Assembly: GCA_036365145.1 (NCBI GenBank)
Contig: JAEOAD010000026.1
Coordinates: 4,178,001 to 4,242,000 of the forward strand
DNA: 64,000 nucleotides
Direction: 5' to 3'
Source: Orientallactaga sibirica
Taxonomy: Eukaryota > Chordata > Mammalia > Rodentia > Dipodidae
Shown here: positions 23,353 through 35,337 of the stretch, piece after piece
Layout of the letters: each line of letters opens with the position of its first letter
How positions within the stretch are numbered: the first letter of the stretch is position 1
The notes under the pieces: model-generated
Seen by the model: only the letters and a program-made list of their open reading frames with translations
Database searches by the model: none
Told to the model about the DNA's origin: nothing
Program-made: the position numbers and the translations under genes

Positions 23353-25050
23353 GTTTATTCCCCACTACCACCACCACTCGCTGCCAACAGTCTGTGAAGG
23401 CTAATGCCACAGAGCTGAAAGTGACTGGCCGGATTCGAACCCAGGTCTGCGCGAATCCCCAGACACTGCCGTGTCAAGCAGCACCCCTGAGTTTCGAAGG
23501 AGCTGTCCATGCCATTCACAACACAAAGGCACACACCCAGGATGCTTGGGTTGAGCACACTCATTCCCAAGGGATCGAGGAAATCCGTCCTCTGAGGAGA
23601 GGGGTGCCCTCCACGAACTACTCCTCCCTCCTTTGACTTCCCTCTCCCAGGGCAGGAAGCTGCCTGCATCCAGCTCTATCAGCAGCTCGCTGTGTGACCT
23701 CAGGGGGGCACCGCGTGCCCTCTCTGAGCTGCTATCCCTTGTGTAAGAGGCAGGTGAGTCAACTGCCGGGATTGTGACTCCATGACCTGCAGAGGCCCCC
23801 TCCCCCAAGTGCAAGTGCGTTCCCCACCCCTGACTGCTCGGTGGGAACTCTTCCCTAATCTCTCCCTTGGGGGTGGAGAAGGATTGGGCAAGGCTTATTG
23901 GCTGGGCTCTAAAGCTTCCACTGGGCCCGCACGCCCAAATATAGCTTCTGAGTCTGGCCTGGGGGGGGGTGTGGGTTCCTCCTAGGAGGGAGCTGGGGGC
24001 CTCTGTGTGGGGAGTGTGGGAAGAGACAGATACTGGGGTGGGGGCAGGTGACTAAGTCAAGCAGCCTCACCTTCCGTCAGTTTTTTCTCCAGACACGACA
24101 CATCTTGCAACACCCGCACCCCACCTCTGGAGGGATTTTCTGTGTTTGGCTTTATTGTCGCCAAGGATGCAGAGGGCAGATCACAAACCCAGAGCTTCTC
24201 CTCCCAGGGAAGGGATCACAGTCCCAGTCCCTGTGACCTTCCAGAACCTAGAAGATGGCACAGACTGGAGGGCACCGTGCACTGGAGAGACCAAGGTGAA
24301 AGAGGAGTAAGTTGAGGCAGACATGCAAGTAGAAGCGGCCAAGGCCATTCCGAGCTCCCTTGCCCATTCAGCAGGCTGGTGTTGTGGGTTTTGCAGCGTT
24401 CTCTCCCCAAAGAGCAACAACAGTCTTTCTACTAGGTCTTCCCTGTCCTGACCCTGGATAGCCAGGGTCTTCCTCCTCCTCCACCTCTCCTGCATCTCCC
24501 TGTCTCGACAAGGCCTCTCCCCAGCCTCCGTGCACCTGCCTCACAATCGTTCTACTGCCCATCCTGAGACTGTGGTTTCTGTGAAACGAGGGCCTGGTTG
24601 CTCCTGCTCCTGTGCTGCCCTGGCACTGGCACACAGTAGGCCCTCAACCTTTAAGTGCTGACCGCTTTGATCCCTGACAAATCCCGCCCCCAAGACAGTA
24701 CCACCCTGAGCCTCAGGAATGCAGGTGGGAACTTCCCCAGGCCTGATTGGAGGCTGTCCAGTGGAAGCACATCTTCCCTAGAAGAGACCACTGTGCCCCC
24801 CCAAATTCACCCTGTCCAGAACCCAGGCCCAGTCAACAACCCTGCTTCAGTGTTTGGACACTAGAATTCTCCCAGGGGATTTGAGACTCTGCTGGAGGGA
24901 GACCATAGGATGGAGAAGTCTTAGATGGAGGATCAGATACAGAGACAGCAGGCCCTGCCATGAGCTGCCCACACAGGACCCAGGAAGCTGATCTCTCCCT
25001 CTCTGGCACCTCCACGCAGCCCAGGGACTGGACCCTTGGGACATTTGGGT
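23353..25050. other. Intron, no gene seen
   Basis: Largely non-repetitive, with an L2-like phrase near 24625-24650 (GGCACACAGTAGGCCCTCAA). ORFs overlap in several frames without signature. Confidence 0.45.
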
Positions 25051-25269
25051 ATCTTTTTTTTATAAACATTTTATTTATTTATTTATTACAGAGAGACACA
25101 CAGAGAGAATTGGGTGCACCAGGGCTTCCAGCCACTCACTACAAACGAACTCCAGATGCATGTGCCACCTTGTGCGTCTGGCTTATGTGGGTACTGGGAA
25201 ATCAAACCTGGGTCCTTAGGCTTCACAGGCAAGCATCTTAACCACTAACTAAGTCATCTCTCCAGCCCC
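25051..25269 (-). repeat. DIP SINE
   Basis: Inverted tail ATTTTATTTATTTATTTATTA, ends GTCATCTCTCCAGCCCC. Small duplications ACTCACTA and ACTAACTA in the body. Confidence 0.88.
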
Positions 25270-26081
25270 ATCTTGGCTGTTTTAAGTCAACTCCTGGCAG
25301 AAGCGTCAGTTAAATTAAATTGCTCCTATCCTGTGGCCATCTCTGGGCAGGGAAAGTCAGGCTGCGGGGTGAGGGTGGGGGTAATATTTTAGAGAGAATA
25401 AAACATACTCAATGGAGAAAAGAACTGGTTCCTTTTCATAGGCGGGAAATGCCTCCCGTAAGTCACCTCAGGCACTCAGTATACGTCTCAGAGAGGGAGA
25501 AATGTCCTTCTAAAGGGTGCAGACCTCGGTTCAGAGAGGTGAGGTCACCACCTCAATCGCCACCACACAGCAAAGGGACAAGAGGTGTGAGGTTCAGCCA
25601 AGTCCATTCCCAGGGCCTCCTCGACCCTCCCTTCATCCCAGGAACAGGCCAGAGGAGAGGGAGAGGAAAGAAGCAGAGACGTCTCACACACACACGTTTC
25701 CTTCACACCAGGCACCCTGTCTTCACTTCCAACCCGCCCACTACGCATCTAGAGCCCACAGTCTATTTGGGGGAAGGGGCAGGGAATGACTGACCCCACA
25801 AGCAGCCCCGAGACTCGGGCCCCCCGCCCACCACAAGGTCAGCACCCTGGGAAGCAGTGTCACCCAGGAAGTGGAGGTGCCAAGAGAACAGAACCTCCCA
25901 GGGCCACCCACCTGAGAAGTGCTTGCAGAGGAGGCACTGTCTGTCTCTGTTGCCAAGCAACGGGCTCTCCTCCAAGGACCCACCCCAGTTCTTGGGGTGT
26001 CACTAGTATTATCTTGGGAGCGCTATGAGCTCAGAGGTTCCAGTGTACCAAGGTGGAGTGTCTGGAGTGCAAGGGGCTTTG

Positions 26082-26238
26082 CCTTTTTTTTTCCCCCAAG
26101 GTAGGGTCTCACTCTAGCCCAGGCTGACCTGGAATTCATTATGTAGTCTCCGGGTGGCCTCGAACTCATGGTGATACTCTTACCTCTGCTTCCCGAGTGA
26201 GTGCTGGGATTAAAGGAGTGTGCCACCACATCGGGTGG
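26082..26238 (-). repeat. B1 SINE
   Basis: Complete inverted B1 with a 4-bp duplication (GAGTGAGTGCTGGG). Confidence 0.9.
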
Positions 26239-26581
26239 CTTTGACATTCTTAAAACTTAAGTGAAATGTGAAACTCAATCTGTTCCTTGCTACACTGGAG
26301 TGTCCCACATCTGCATGTGGCCAGTGGAGACGATGAGGGACAGGGAAGATAGGGACATTTCTATCTTCACAGAGCTGGCCCAGAGTAATCTGTGAAGCCC
26401 CTCCCAGTCCATGTCAATGGTTGTTGTAACAATGGTTGTTTTTTTTCTTACAAAAGGCTAACTCCATCATTTTCAAATAGGAAGGCTTCAAACACAGAGG
26501 TACCCCTGGGGCTGGAAAGAGTCATTGGGGCTTTTCTCCCACCACCCAAATGATTTATGGTGTCCACAGCAGACATTACTA

Positions 26582-26660
26582 ATCAACTGCTGGCCTCAAA
26601 CTCCTTCCTACCTCAGCCTCCAAAGTGCTGGGATTAAAGGCGTGCACCACCACACTCAGC
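26582..26660 (-). repeat. B1 fragment, left edge of a tandem duplication
   Basis: GCTGGCCTCAAACTCC to CCACCACACTCAGC. Its end recurs 245 bp later. Confidence 0.75.
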
Positions 26661-26711
26661 GCCAACCTCAGCTTCACTGTACCTCTTACTCACAACCATC
26701 TATAAGGTTCA

Positions 26712-26759
<48 letters not shown>

Positions 26760-27118
26760 TTTGGTTTTTTGAGGTAGAGTTGCACTGTAGCTCAGGCTGA
26801 CCTGGAATTCACTATGTCGTCTCAGGGTGGCCTCAAACTCACAGTGATCCTCCTACCTCTGCCTCCTGAGTGCTGGGATTAAAGGCGTGTGCCACCACAC
26901 TCAGCGCCAACCTCAGCTTCACTGTACCTCTTACTCACAACCATCTATAAGGTTCATATTATTATTATTATTATTATTATTATTACTACTAAGAGTTGCA
27001 CTGTAGCTCAGGCTGACCTGGAATTCACTATGTCGTCTCAGGGTGGCCTCAAACTCACAGTGATCCTCCTACCTCTGCCTCCTGAGTGCTGGGATTAAAG
27101 GTGTGCGCCACCACACCC
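26661..27118. repeat. Tandem duplication, 245-bp offset, of unique sequence + (ATT)n + inverted B1
   Basis: GCCAACCTCAGCTTCACTGT starts at 26661 and again at 26906. Each copy has the same 50-bp unique piece, an (ATT)n run (26711-26757, 26956-26985) and an inverted B1 (26761-26905, 26990-27118). Both B1s share the variant TATGTCGTCTC and read CTGTAGCTCAGGC. Confidence 0.93.
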
Positions 27119-27565
27119 TTTTCTAAGAGAGCTTGTAAGACCCAGGGGGTTACCACCACCACCCCCCGACAAAGGCCACACAGTCCCTAGGGGCAAGCCA
27201 ATATAGAGAGCCCAACATTCACAGCTCTCCATTGACCACATAATTTCAGAGTCCACACCCTCATGTCACAGTATCCCGGTCCCACGTCCTCTCCGGCCAA
27301 TCCAGCACAGCAGCACACAGTCCTGTGACTCTTAGCTGTAAAGTAGTCACAACACCAAGAGTAGAATCTGGATTTCAGAACCACTGAAAGAAAGGTGAGG
27401 AAAGGGACATCACCCGGGACCCAGTCAGTCAGCACCCAGAGCCTGGGAGCCCTGGGCAGGGCTTCAAAGGCAACCTTACTCAGTGGAGAAACTGAGGTTC
27501 AGGAAGGGCTGACACAGGCTTCTGGGCGCCTGTGTTTGCCAGCACATTAGTCACCATCTTGGGCA

Positions 27566-27635
27566 AGCCAGCCTGAGCTACATAATGAGTTCCGGGCCAA
27601 CCTGGGCAACTCAGTAGGGCCTTCCTCAAGCTAGT
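27566..27635 (+). repeat. Degenerate B1 fragment
   Basis: AGCCAGCCTGAGCTACATAATGAGTT..AACCTGGGCAACTC is the B1 3' half, diverged. Confidence 0.5.
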
Positions 27636-27639
27636 AATG

Positions 27640-27805
27640 GGCCATGTGTGGTGGTACATTTTAATTCCAGCATCAGGAGGGAGGCTGAGGTAGGAAGATC
27701 ACCGTGAGTTCCAGGCCAGCCTGGGTTACAGAGTGAGTTCCAGGTTAGCCTGGGCTAGAGTGAGACCCTGCCTTAAAAATAATAATAATGATGATAATAA
27801 CAGTA
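27640..27805 (+). repeat. Older B1 SINE
   Basis: GCCATGTGTGGTGGTACAT through GAGACCCTGCCTTAAAAAT, with an (AAT)n tail. The AGTGAGTTCCAGG body differs from the young copies. Confidence 0.8.
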
Positions 27806-28019
27806 ATTTCCAGGGAAGGGCCGTCATGTTTTCTGCTCAGCACAGCCCTCTCCTATGACTCTCCCTTATGGAAAAATCACTTCTAGGGGCCTAAGTCCTG
27901 GCTTGGGGGCTCTGAGAACCAAACACATCCAGCCACCAACAGGCCAGTGCTGAGCCCAGCAGGCGCCAACTCAGCCCATGTTCACCCCACTGCCTCACCG
28001 TTGTCTCAGAGGAGAAATT

Positions 28020-28120
28020 GCCCAAGACTAATTGCAAGTAATATTTAATTTTATCATGGATAATTACATGAAATTAATCCAGCTTCTACCCGGAAGCACT
28101 TTGTCACCATTTGCCTTTCG
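28020..28120. promoter_or_regulatory. Candidate conserved AT-rich intronic element
   Basis: About 100 bp with ACTAATTGCAAG, GGATAATTACATG and AATTAATCCAG, homeodomain-type core sites, in an otherwise GC-balanced region. Conservation is not tested. Confidence 0.3.
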
Positions 28121-28635
28121 AGAGAGCCGAGGGGGAAAAAACCGTAACAAGTGGGTGCAACGGGGTGCGGAGGAGGGAAAGGGCCCTGAGATCTGCCTGC
28201 TCAGCCCACGGCTGTTCCAGTCGTCAAGTCATCATAGCTCTGGCACTTAAGCAGCACCGACTGTATGCACGTGTGCGGTGCTCCACAGCTTGCTGGATCC
28301 CTTTGACCTCGGGATGACCGCCCCCCCCCATGGCACCAAGGTCTGTGGTGGCCCCAAGAACGGGAGAAGCCAAGGCAGTCAGAGCCGGGATGTGCTGGAA
28401 GCCCAAAGTCACCATTTCCTCCTGGTGTAACCTGGGACAAACCAGCTGACCTTTTCCTAGCTTATTAAATGGGTGATGGGGGACGGGAACGTTCCCAGGG
28501 GTACTGGAAGAGTTACTAAGTACACAGATCACAAATGGCACAGCCTTGGTATTTAGTAAGTCCCTAAGGCTTTGTCCATGGCCATCGGCACCACCATCTG
28601 CATTATCACAACCACCGACAGGGCCCTGAACACAT

Positions 28636-28725
28636 CATCTTCATCACCACCCTCATCACATCATCTCCGTCATCCTCACCAGCATCTCCATCATCAGCAT
28701 CCCCATCATCAGCATAACCATCCGT
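28636..28725 (+). repeat. (CAT/ATC)n-rich simple repeat
   Basis: Imperfect CATCAT/CATCAC units. Confidence 0.8.
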
Positions 28726-29697
28726 CGGCACCAATCACACGCCTGTACTATTATGTTCAGTCTGAAGTTGGGGGAACAGGCGGGAGACTCTGGAAAGGCC
28801 CAGCTCTCTTGATCATTTCCAAGAGGCCCCACATGCACAAACCCAAACAAGTCCCCCTGTAACAGGCCGCCCAGCTCAGGTAGCCCCTCCCCAGGTTCCA
28901 GGCCCCCCCCCACCCTTGTCCTCCAGGATCTAGCTCCATTTGGCGAAACAGGCTCCCTGGGGCACCAAGAAGAAAAGGGGGCCCCTGTCCCACAGCTGCT
29001 GCCGTTGCCAGCCTCTCCGAGGCCCGAGGGGGGCCCAGAGCCGTTCTGAAAGGCCGCCCGGGCGCCCCAGGCTCATTCATCTGCTTGTGGGTGGCTCCAA
29101 TGAGTTCATTTTACCACCGCAGAATATTAAGCAGCTCCTGTGGAAACAGATGCTGGGCTTTGGTGTCACGGCAAGCGAGCGACAGTGCGAGGGAGAGAGA
29201 TTGAGAGGAAGGGAGGCCACAGGCCAGTGACAGGAAAATACAAGTTCCACTTCGCCAGCTCCAGACCTCCCCACCTCCACCGCGCCCATGTGGTCATCAG
29301 GGTGACCAGTGGCCGAGTATGCTCTTGCCATGCTTCATCACCTCATTCTTCCCCAGGAGGGAGGAACGCCACGAGGCCCATTTCATAGAAGGGGCAACTG
29401 AGGCAGAAGGGAGCAAATAAGTCCCTCGGGGCTGCACAGGAAAGATGACTGAGCTGTAAACCCAGGCCCAGGCCCACCAATATCTTCTTGGCCCATCCAG
29501 GGGATCTCTGAAACAAATCCTACATAGACCTGGAGCTGCCAAAAAATGGGGGTGAGGTGGGGGGGCACCTGCATGCTCGGCCATTCCTCCACTCTACACA
29601 CACAGAGCACTTTCTAGTACCCTGATGATAACACGTGGCCTTGGATCAACCTTCTTGGTGTCTGCAAACATGTCGGAATGGTTTTTTGGTGTTTTTT

Positions 29698-29725
29698 TGT
29701 TGTTGTTGTTGTTGTTGTTGTTGTT
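29698..29725 (+). repeat. (TTG)n microsatellite
   Basis: Nine or so TTG units after a poly(T) run. Confidence 0.85.
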
Positions 29726-29946
29726 TTGCCTGGAAGATTTACTATAGCTTCTCTGTTCTAGGAGAAGAAACTGAGGCCCAGTCAGCAGCAAGTGGGGAGG
29801 GGAAACCCCAAAACTGCTGCCAGTAAAGCAGGCCTCCCCCACTGTATACCACAGATCCACTGACGCCCCATCAAGGAAGCAGCATTTCCTCCCTACACTG
29901 GAGCACAGAGAGTTGTGGTGACTTTGCCCAGGTCCAAAGACCTAAT

Positions 29947-30140
29947 TCAGGGCTGGAGAGATGGCTTAGAGGTTAAGGCGTTGGCCTGCAAAGCCAAAGG
30001 ATCCCGGTTCGACTCTCTAGGACCCATGTAAGCCAGAAGCACAAGGGGGTGCATGTGTCTGGAGTTGGTTTGCAGTGGCTGGAGGCCCTGGCTTGCCCAT
30101 TCTCTCTCTCAAATAAATAAATAAAAATATATTTTAAAAA
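29947..30140 (+). repeat. DIP SINE, first of two at one target site
   Basis: Left flank AAAGACCTAAT (29936-29946), right flank AAGACCTAAT (30141-30150). Body holds GCACAAGGGGGTGC. Confidence 0.93.
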
Positions 30141-30150
30141 AAGACCTAAT

Positions 30151-30276
30151 GCCTTTAATCCCAGCAAGGCAGAGGTAGGAGGATGGCCATGAGAGGCCAC
30201 CCTGAGATTGCATAGTTAATTCCAAGTCAGCTTGGGCCAGAGTGATACCCTACCTCGAAAAACAAAACAAAACAAA
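30151..30276 (+). repeat. B1 SINE, 5'-truncated, second insertion at the same target
   Basis: Starts at GCCTTTAATCCCAGC, with small internal deletions. Flanked by AAGACCTAAT at 30141-30150 and 30277-30286. Confidence 0.92.
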
Positions 30277-30477
30277 AAGACCTAATGCACAAGCTGGGTT
30301 AGGCCAGAACCCCTTGCTGTAACTCCCCCTGGCTCCCACTAGGGCCTCCCCCACCTTTGACTATCTACAGAGGAGCTGAACGTTCATAACAGATCTTCTT
30401 TCCTGGGAGCCTTCTGTTTATAGCCAACTATGTGCTTCTTGGCCACTCCCAGTAACAATGATGGCAACAGTTGATGT

Positions 30478-30615
30478 CTATTGAGGGTTACTGAAGTCAC
30501 AGACCATAAAGGCTTTATTTGTACGGATAGCTGTAGTGTCCACAAAACTTCAGGGGGTTGACACTACCATTGCCCTTATGAACAGACGGTGAAACAGAGG
30601 CCTGGAGCCAGTACC
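30478..30615 (+). repeat. MIR-like fragment
   Basis: Contains TTGACACTACCATTGCCC..CAGACGGTGAAACAGAGGCC, the MIR-type 'test-and-count' core, diverged. Confidence 0.45.
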
Positions 30616-30649
30616 CATGATAGTTACCTGTGTGCAGACTTTCAGGTAC

Positions 30650-30985
30650 TTATATATTTTTTAAATTTTTATTGACAACTTTTATACTTACATACAAAAA
30701 ATGCATGATATTTCCCTCCCCTGCCCCCATTACCCCTTTAGAACTCCAATCTCCATCATATCCCTTCCCTCTCTCCATTAGTCTCTCTTTTAATTTGATG
30801 TCATCATCTTTTTCTTCTATTGTGAGGGTCTTGCAAAGGTATTGCTAGGCACTGCAAGGTCATGGATATCAAGGCCAGTTTCTGTCTGGGCAGTTGCATT
30901 GTAGGGAGTCGGACCCTTCCTTTGGCTCTTCCATTCTATCCGCCCCCTCTTTTGCAATGGGCCCTGAGCCTTGGAGGGTCAGGCA
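30650..30985 (-). mobile_element. LINE-1 3'-end-like fragment, copy 2
   Basis: Homologous to 18462-18765 over about 300 bp and extends further at both ends (TTTTTATTGACAAC start; TTGCAATGGGCCCTGAGCC end). Confidence 0.62.
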
Positions 30986-33280
30986 CTAACTAATCTTATG
31001 TGACCTTGACAGCACCCCACCACATATTTCTCTCCTGAGCCCCACTTCTCAAGCCATCATCTTCCCTAGGTCCTGGGCGATGCCACAGGTGACAGAGACC
31101 TGGCATCTTGAGACAGGACCTCTGTGCTCTTTTCTGTTGCCGCAAGCTCCCCATATCCCCATACCAGGGTCAGCTTGGCTCAGGGGACAGATGGGTGTGG
31201 GGAGGGGAATGTGGCAGGCACCTTCTTTCTCCCTGGTAAAATGGTCTCCAGATATCAGGACTTCCAAGGGAGGCAAGAGAAGACCCCTCCCCGCCCCCAG
31301 CTGTCAGACTAGTGGTTTGTGGTTTCGTGGCTACAGAATGACTAAGGAGCCCAAAGGCCATCTCTCTCACGGTACTCACGGGATGGCTGGTATGTGGGAA
31401 CTGAGAATTCCAACCGAGAAAGCTGCTGCACCCCAATATCACTCCTACACGTGACCACTGGGAGGCTGAGCCCAGCACTATCCATCTGGGCCTCAGTTTC
31501 CCCATCTGGCACTGACAGGTTGAAGTGGCAAATGTGGCCAGACCTGCCCACGTGTACATGGAAGACTTCAGGCTTCACATGTGCTGCGGGGACAGTCTTC
31601 TAAGGCAGGCCACTATGCCTGCCGCCCCTCCCGCCACGTGAGCGATTTATAGCTGAAATCTTAAAGAGGGAATCCAGTGGTAATGTCCCCTAACACCAGG
31701 GAAGAGACTGGGGAACAGAACCCTGTGTCCCTGATCCCCAGTAAGGGCTAAGATCTCTCCCAGGGCACCCAAGAGCAACTGAGGCTGGCCAGTCCTGCTT
31801 CCCGCAGCTGCCCCCTGACCAGTCCACTCCAGATGTCTTTGCATTATTTGAAAAAGGGAAGAAACACACACACACACACACACACAAACAAGTTAGGGGA
31901 CAAGCTAGCCAACCAGAAGGAAGGTGGAGTTATAGATTTCCTTTAGTAAACCTCAAGTTCCCCCAACCAAAAAAAAAAAAAAAAAAAAAATTTTTTTTTT
32001 TAAGAAAGATCTAGAAAGAAGGCAGAAAGGGGAAGGAGAGAATTACAAGGTATCAGACATGTCCCCAGGGTCACTGAGCCCTGGTGCACTTTGTGATGAA
32101 TCAACAGTGACAGGGGCTCTCGCCCAGGGGCTTCCTGCACCGGGCTGTGGCTAGGAGCGCGCCCCATTTGCAGAGCAGGGCGGCCTCTCCAGGGCGGGGG
32201 AGCTGCTCAGACATGGCAGAAGGATGGTGCGGTTGGGGGGTTAGGGAGGGAGGAGTGGCTTTATCCCTCTCAAAGCCGTCTTCTAGTGAAAGCCAAAAAT
32301 GATAAGGAATTTATCAAATGCGATTTTCGCAGCAAGCCCCTAATTAAGAGGTGAGTCCCAGTTTAATTGCCCTCAAACGCAGGCAGGCCCAGGCAGACGA
32401 ATTTTCAGTCTGACCTCATTAAACAATAATAATAACCAAATAGAATGCAGAGGAGAGCCCAAAGTCCAGCAGGAGGCTGACAAGAGTAAAGGGGGGAGGA
32501 AGGAGGGGGACAGTTCTTAAAGGAAGGGATGGGTGGCCAGGCCTGAATGCTACCCCCACCCCACCTGCCCATCACCCTCCCTGGCTTCTGCTCCAATCCT
32601 GACATGGACTATCTCTGGGTCTTCGCCATGGAGGCACTCTGCCCTCCAGCCCTGCCTCCCTCGAAGCTACCTTGCCAAGAATATAAATTGGAAGTATGTC
32701 CGCCCCCCACCCCCACCCCATCCCCCCCCAGGCGAAGGCTACATGCCAGACAAAATGACGCAGAACTGGTCATCTGGGGTTGTTTGGGGATGCAAAAAGA
32801 AAAAAAAAAAAAAAAAAAAAAAAAGCTCAAAGAAGCCAAGGCGACTGTTGGTGGGGTGGGGGTGAAAGGGAGGGAAGGAGAAAGAGCAACAGGAAGAGGT
32901 GGGGAGGAGCGAACGAGCAAAGGCCTGGGGAAATTGGTCAATGACTTCCCAAACAAGCCTGGACTCTGTCTCAAAAAAAAAAAAAAGACCTGCAGGGTGT
33001 GTCCCCTGTCCTACCTGGTGACCAAGGACCTCAAGGAAGGAAGCTGCTGGGAACTCCTCTCCTGGCCTTGCTACTCCTGGGCTTCCTGCACAGGGCTGTG
33101 GTAAGGACAACTCGTGCCGTCAGTGTTCTGTTTCATGACTTTAGCGCTCTTGCCTGCCTTGGTTTTTTTTTTTTTTTTTTCCAGAAGTCTCCTCACTTTA
33201 ACCAGGGGCTGATTTTCCAAACCCTACACAAACAGGGATCCTGGAGTGGCTATGTGGTGCCAGGTGTTGAAAAACCAGCA
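30986..33280. other. Repeat-poor intron stretch, no gene seen
   Basis: Holds a (CA)n run (31866-31886), an A-run/T-run inverted pair (31969-32002), A-runs at 32800-32824 and 32972-32985 and a T-run near 33163. No SINE for 2.3 kb. ORFs up to 185 codons have low-complexity translations. Confidence 0.5.
32285..32405. promoter_or_regulatory. Candidate conserved intronic element
   Basis: TGATAAGGAATTTATCAAATG is an imperfect palindrome. CCTAATTAAGAGG and AGTTTAATTGCC are paired homeodomain-type sites. SINE-free surroundings. Confidence 0.35.
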
Positions 33281-33446
33281 GGCTGCCAGGTGCAGTGGTG
33301 CATGCCTTTAATCCCAGCACTCGGAAGGCAGAGGTAGGAGGATGGCTGTGAGTTCGAGGCCACCCTGAGACTACAGAGTGAATTTCAGGTCAGCCTGGGC
33401 TAGAGTGAGACCCTACCCCGTAAAACAACAGCAACAACAAAAAACG
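33281..33446 (+). repeat. B1 SINE
   Basis: TGCCAGGTGCAGTGGTGCATGCC start; (CAA)n-type tail. Confidence 0.9.
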
Positions 33447-33477
33447 CTAGCAGACTGCCCAAAATGCAGGGTTTCTG

Positions 33478-33701
33478 GGGCTGGAGAGCTTGCTCAAGTA
33501 GTTAAAGGTACTTGCTTGCAAAGCCTAATGGCCTGGGTTCAATTCCCCATTACCCATGTAAAGCTAGAAGTACAAAATGGTACATGCACCTTGGTTTGCA
33601 GTGGCAAGTTGTCCTGGCACTCTTATTCACACTCCCCAATCTGTGTGTGTGCGTGTGTGTGTCTGTCTGTCTGTCTATCTGTCTGCTTGCAAGTAAATAA
33701 A
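33478..33701 (+). repeat. DIP SINE, diverged
   Basis: GGGGCTGGAGAGCTTGCTCAAG head with an inserted base. (GT)n(CTGT)n pyrimidine region before AAGTAAATAAAC. Confidence 0.87.
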
Positions 33702-33851
33702 CTTTTTTTTTTTTTCTAGGTAGGGTCTCACTCTAGCCCAAGCTGACCTGGAATTCACTATGTAGTCCAGGCTGGTCTCAAACTCACAGTGATCCTCCTT
33801 CCTCTGCCTCATGAGTGCTGGGATTAAAGGCATGTACCACCACACCCAGGA
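33702..33851 (-). repeat. B1 SINE
   Basis: T-run, TAGGTAGGGTCTCACTC to CCACCACACCCAGG. Abuts the DIP tail. Confidence 0.9.
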
Positions 33852-34789
33852 AAAAAAAAACTTTTTTTAATGCAAGTTTTCTACCTCAGAGCCAGTTTCT
33901 TACTGATAGGAGCTCAAAAACATGCAAGTACCCTGAGAATTTCTTCAAGAGGCAGCAACCATTCTCTCTGCCCGGCCCTGCTCTGCCCTGCCTAGCACCT
34001 GAGACCATATCCCAAAACTGCAGGCCCATCTTGCCCATGCTGTGGGCAGGGATGCCACACTATACGTTTCTGACTCCTCCTGCCATGAAGGGGGAAATAT
34101 GATTTACACGGAAGTCAGAACATCTGGGATAGGTCACGCCTGAGGGTCTTCATTTATCTGCCTTAATCTTTACCACACCCTGATTAACCCAAAAGACAGA
34201 TGAAGAAACTGAGGCCCAGGGAGTCACAGCCTTCGCTCCCTTAGGTCTGGCCAGTAGGAAGTCCCACCATGGTCAGTTTGACCTCAAGGACCATTGGGTG
34301 GGACAACAGGGTGTGCCCAGCAGGCTTCTAAGGGCAAACATAGCCACAGGAGCTAATGGGGATCAGGGCTTGGACAGAGAAGTGGGTGAATGGGGCTGGA
34401 ACAAGGACCCCCTACCCCGGGCAGAGATGAGGGGCCAAGATCCTGAGCCAAGCCTCGAGAAGAGGCCTCCAACCTCCTTCTAGACATCTGAGGCCCAAGC
34501 GGGTAGCGCAGGCACCTATGTGCTTACTGCAGTGCATAGGCACTGGTCCCAGAGCCTGGCACCTATAGAATGTTGCCCTAACAGGAATTCCTGTTCCTGT
34601 GAGCACAGGGGAGGTACTAGAACCATAGCAGGATTCCCCTCCCCCCCCTTTACTGGGGTCCTGGGAGAGGCCAGGGTCCATATCTTGCATCCCAGAGGCA
34701 CGAGTGGGGCAACGAGGCTGGCCTTGTCCTAATTGCACCAGGTAGGGGACACACAGCTCCCCCCAAGTGCCTCGGAGTGTGGCTCAGAC

Positions 34790-34895
34790 TGGCCAGGCAC
34801 GAGTCAGTGCTCGGCCACTCCCAGCTGGCTGACCTTGGGCGGCTCATGCTTTAGTCCTTGAGCCTCCGTTTTCCTATGTATAAATGGGGTTTGGC
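34790..34895 (-). repeat. MIR-like fragment
   Basis: GCTGACCTTGGGCGGCTCATG..TTTTCCTATGTATAAATGGGG is the inverted MIR core. Confidence 0.5.
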
Positions 34896-34944
34896 CTAAG
34901 GACTGGTCAGTTTCTGGGTACTCCTTTACCATTCAAAGTGAGGA

Positions 34945-35035
34945 AAGTTAATTCCAGCGCTTGGGAGGCTGAGGTAGTAAGGCCAGCCTGAGACTAATTC
35001 CAGGTCAGCCTGGGCTACAGCAAGATCCTACCTTG
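34945..35035 (+). repeat. Degenerate B1 SINE
   Basis: TTAATTCCAGCGCTTGGGAGG to GATCCTACCTTGG, with internal deletions. Confidence 0.75.
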
Positions 35036-35337
35036 GGTGGGGGCGGGGAGAAGAAGGAGAAGAGCTTCCTGAAAGTGGATATCAGGTCAACCACACAGAT
35101 CCCAAACCTACCACACTCCTTGGGCTAGTCCCAGAGGAGCCATGGCCTTTCCTGTAGGATAACTCTGCAGGGTCTGAAAAACAATGCCTGAGGGAAGGAG
35201 GAAGCTGGCTGCCTGGACCTGCATGTAAATCCTGCCTGGATCAGAAAATCACAGACATCTTCAATGTCTGAGCTAGGCGGGGTTCACCCAGGTGCCCCAT
35301 CTCTTCATCCTGGTGCTTCAGGGTTGTCACTGAGCAA

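Noticed and set aside
32547..33104. 185-codon plus-strand ORF
   Set aside because: Contains lysine runs from A-tracts and no domain; low-complexity chance frame.
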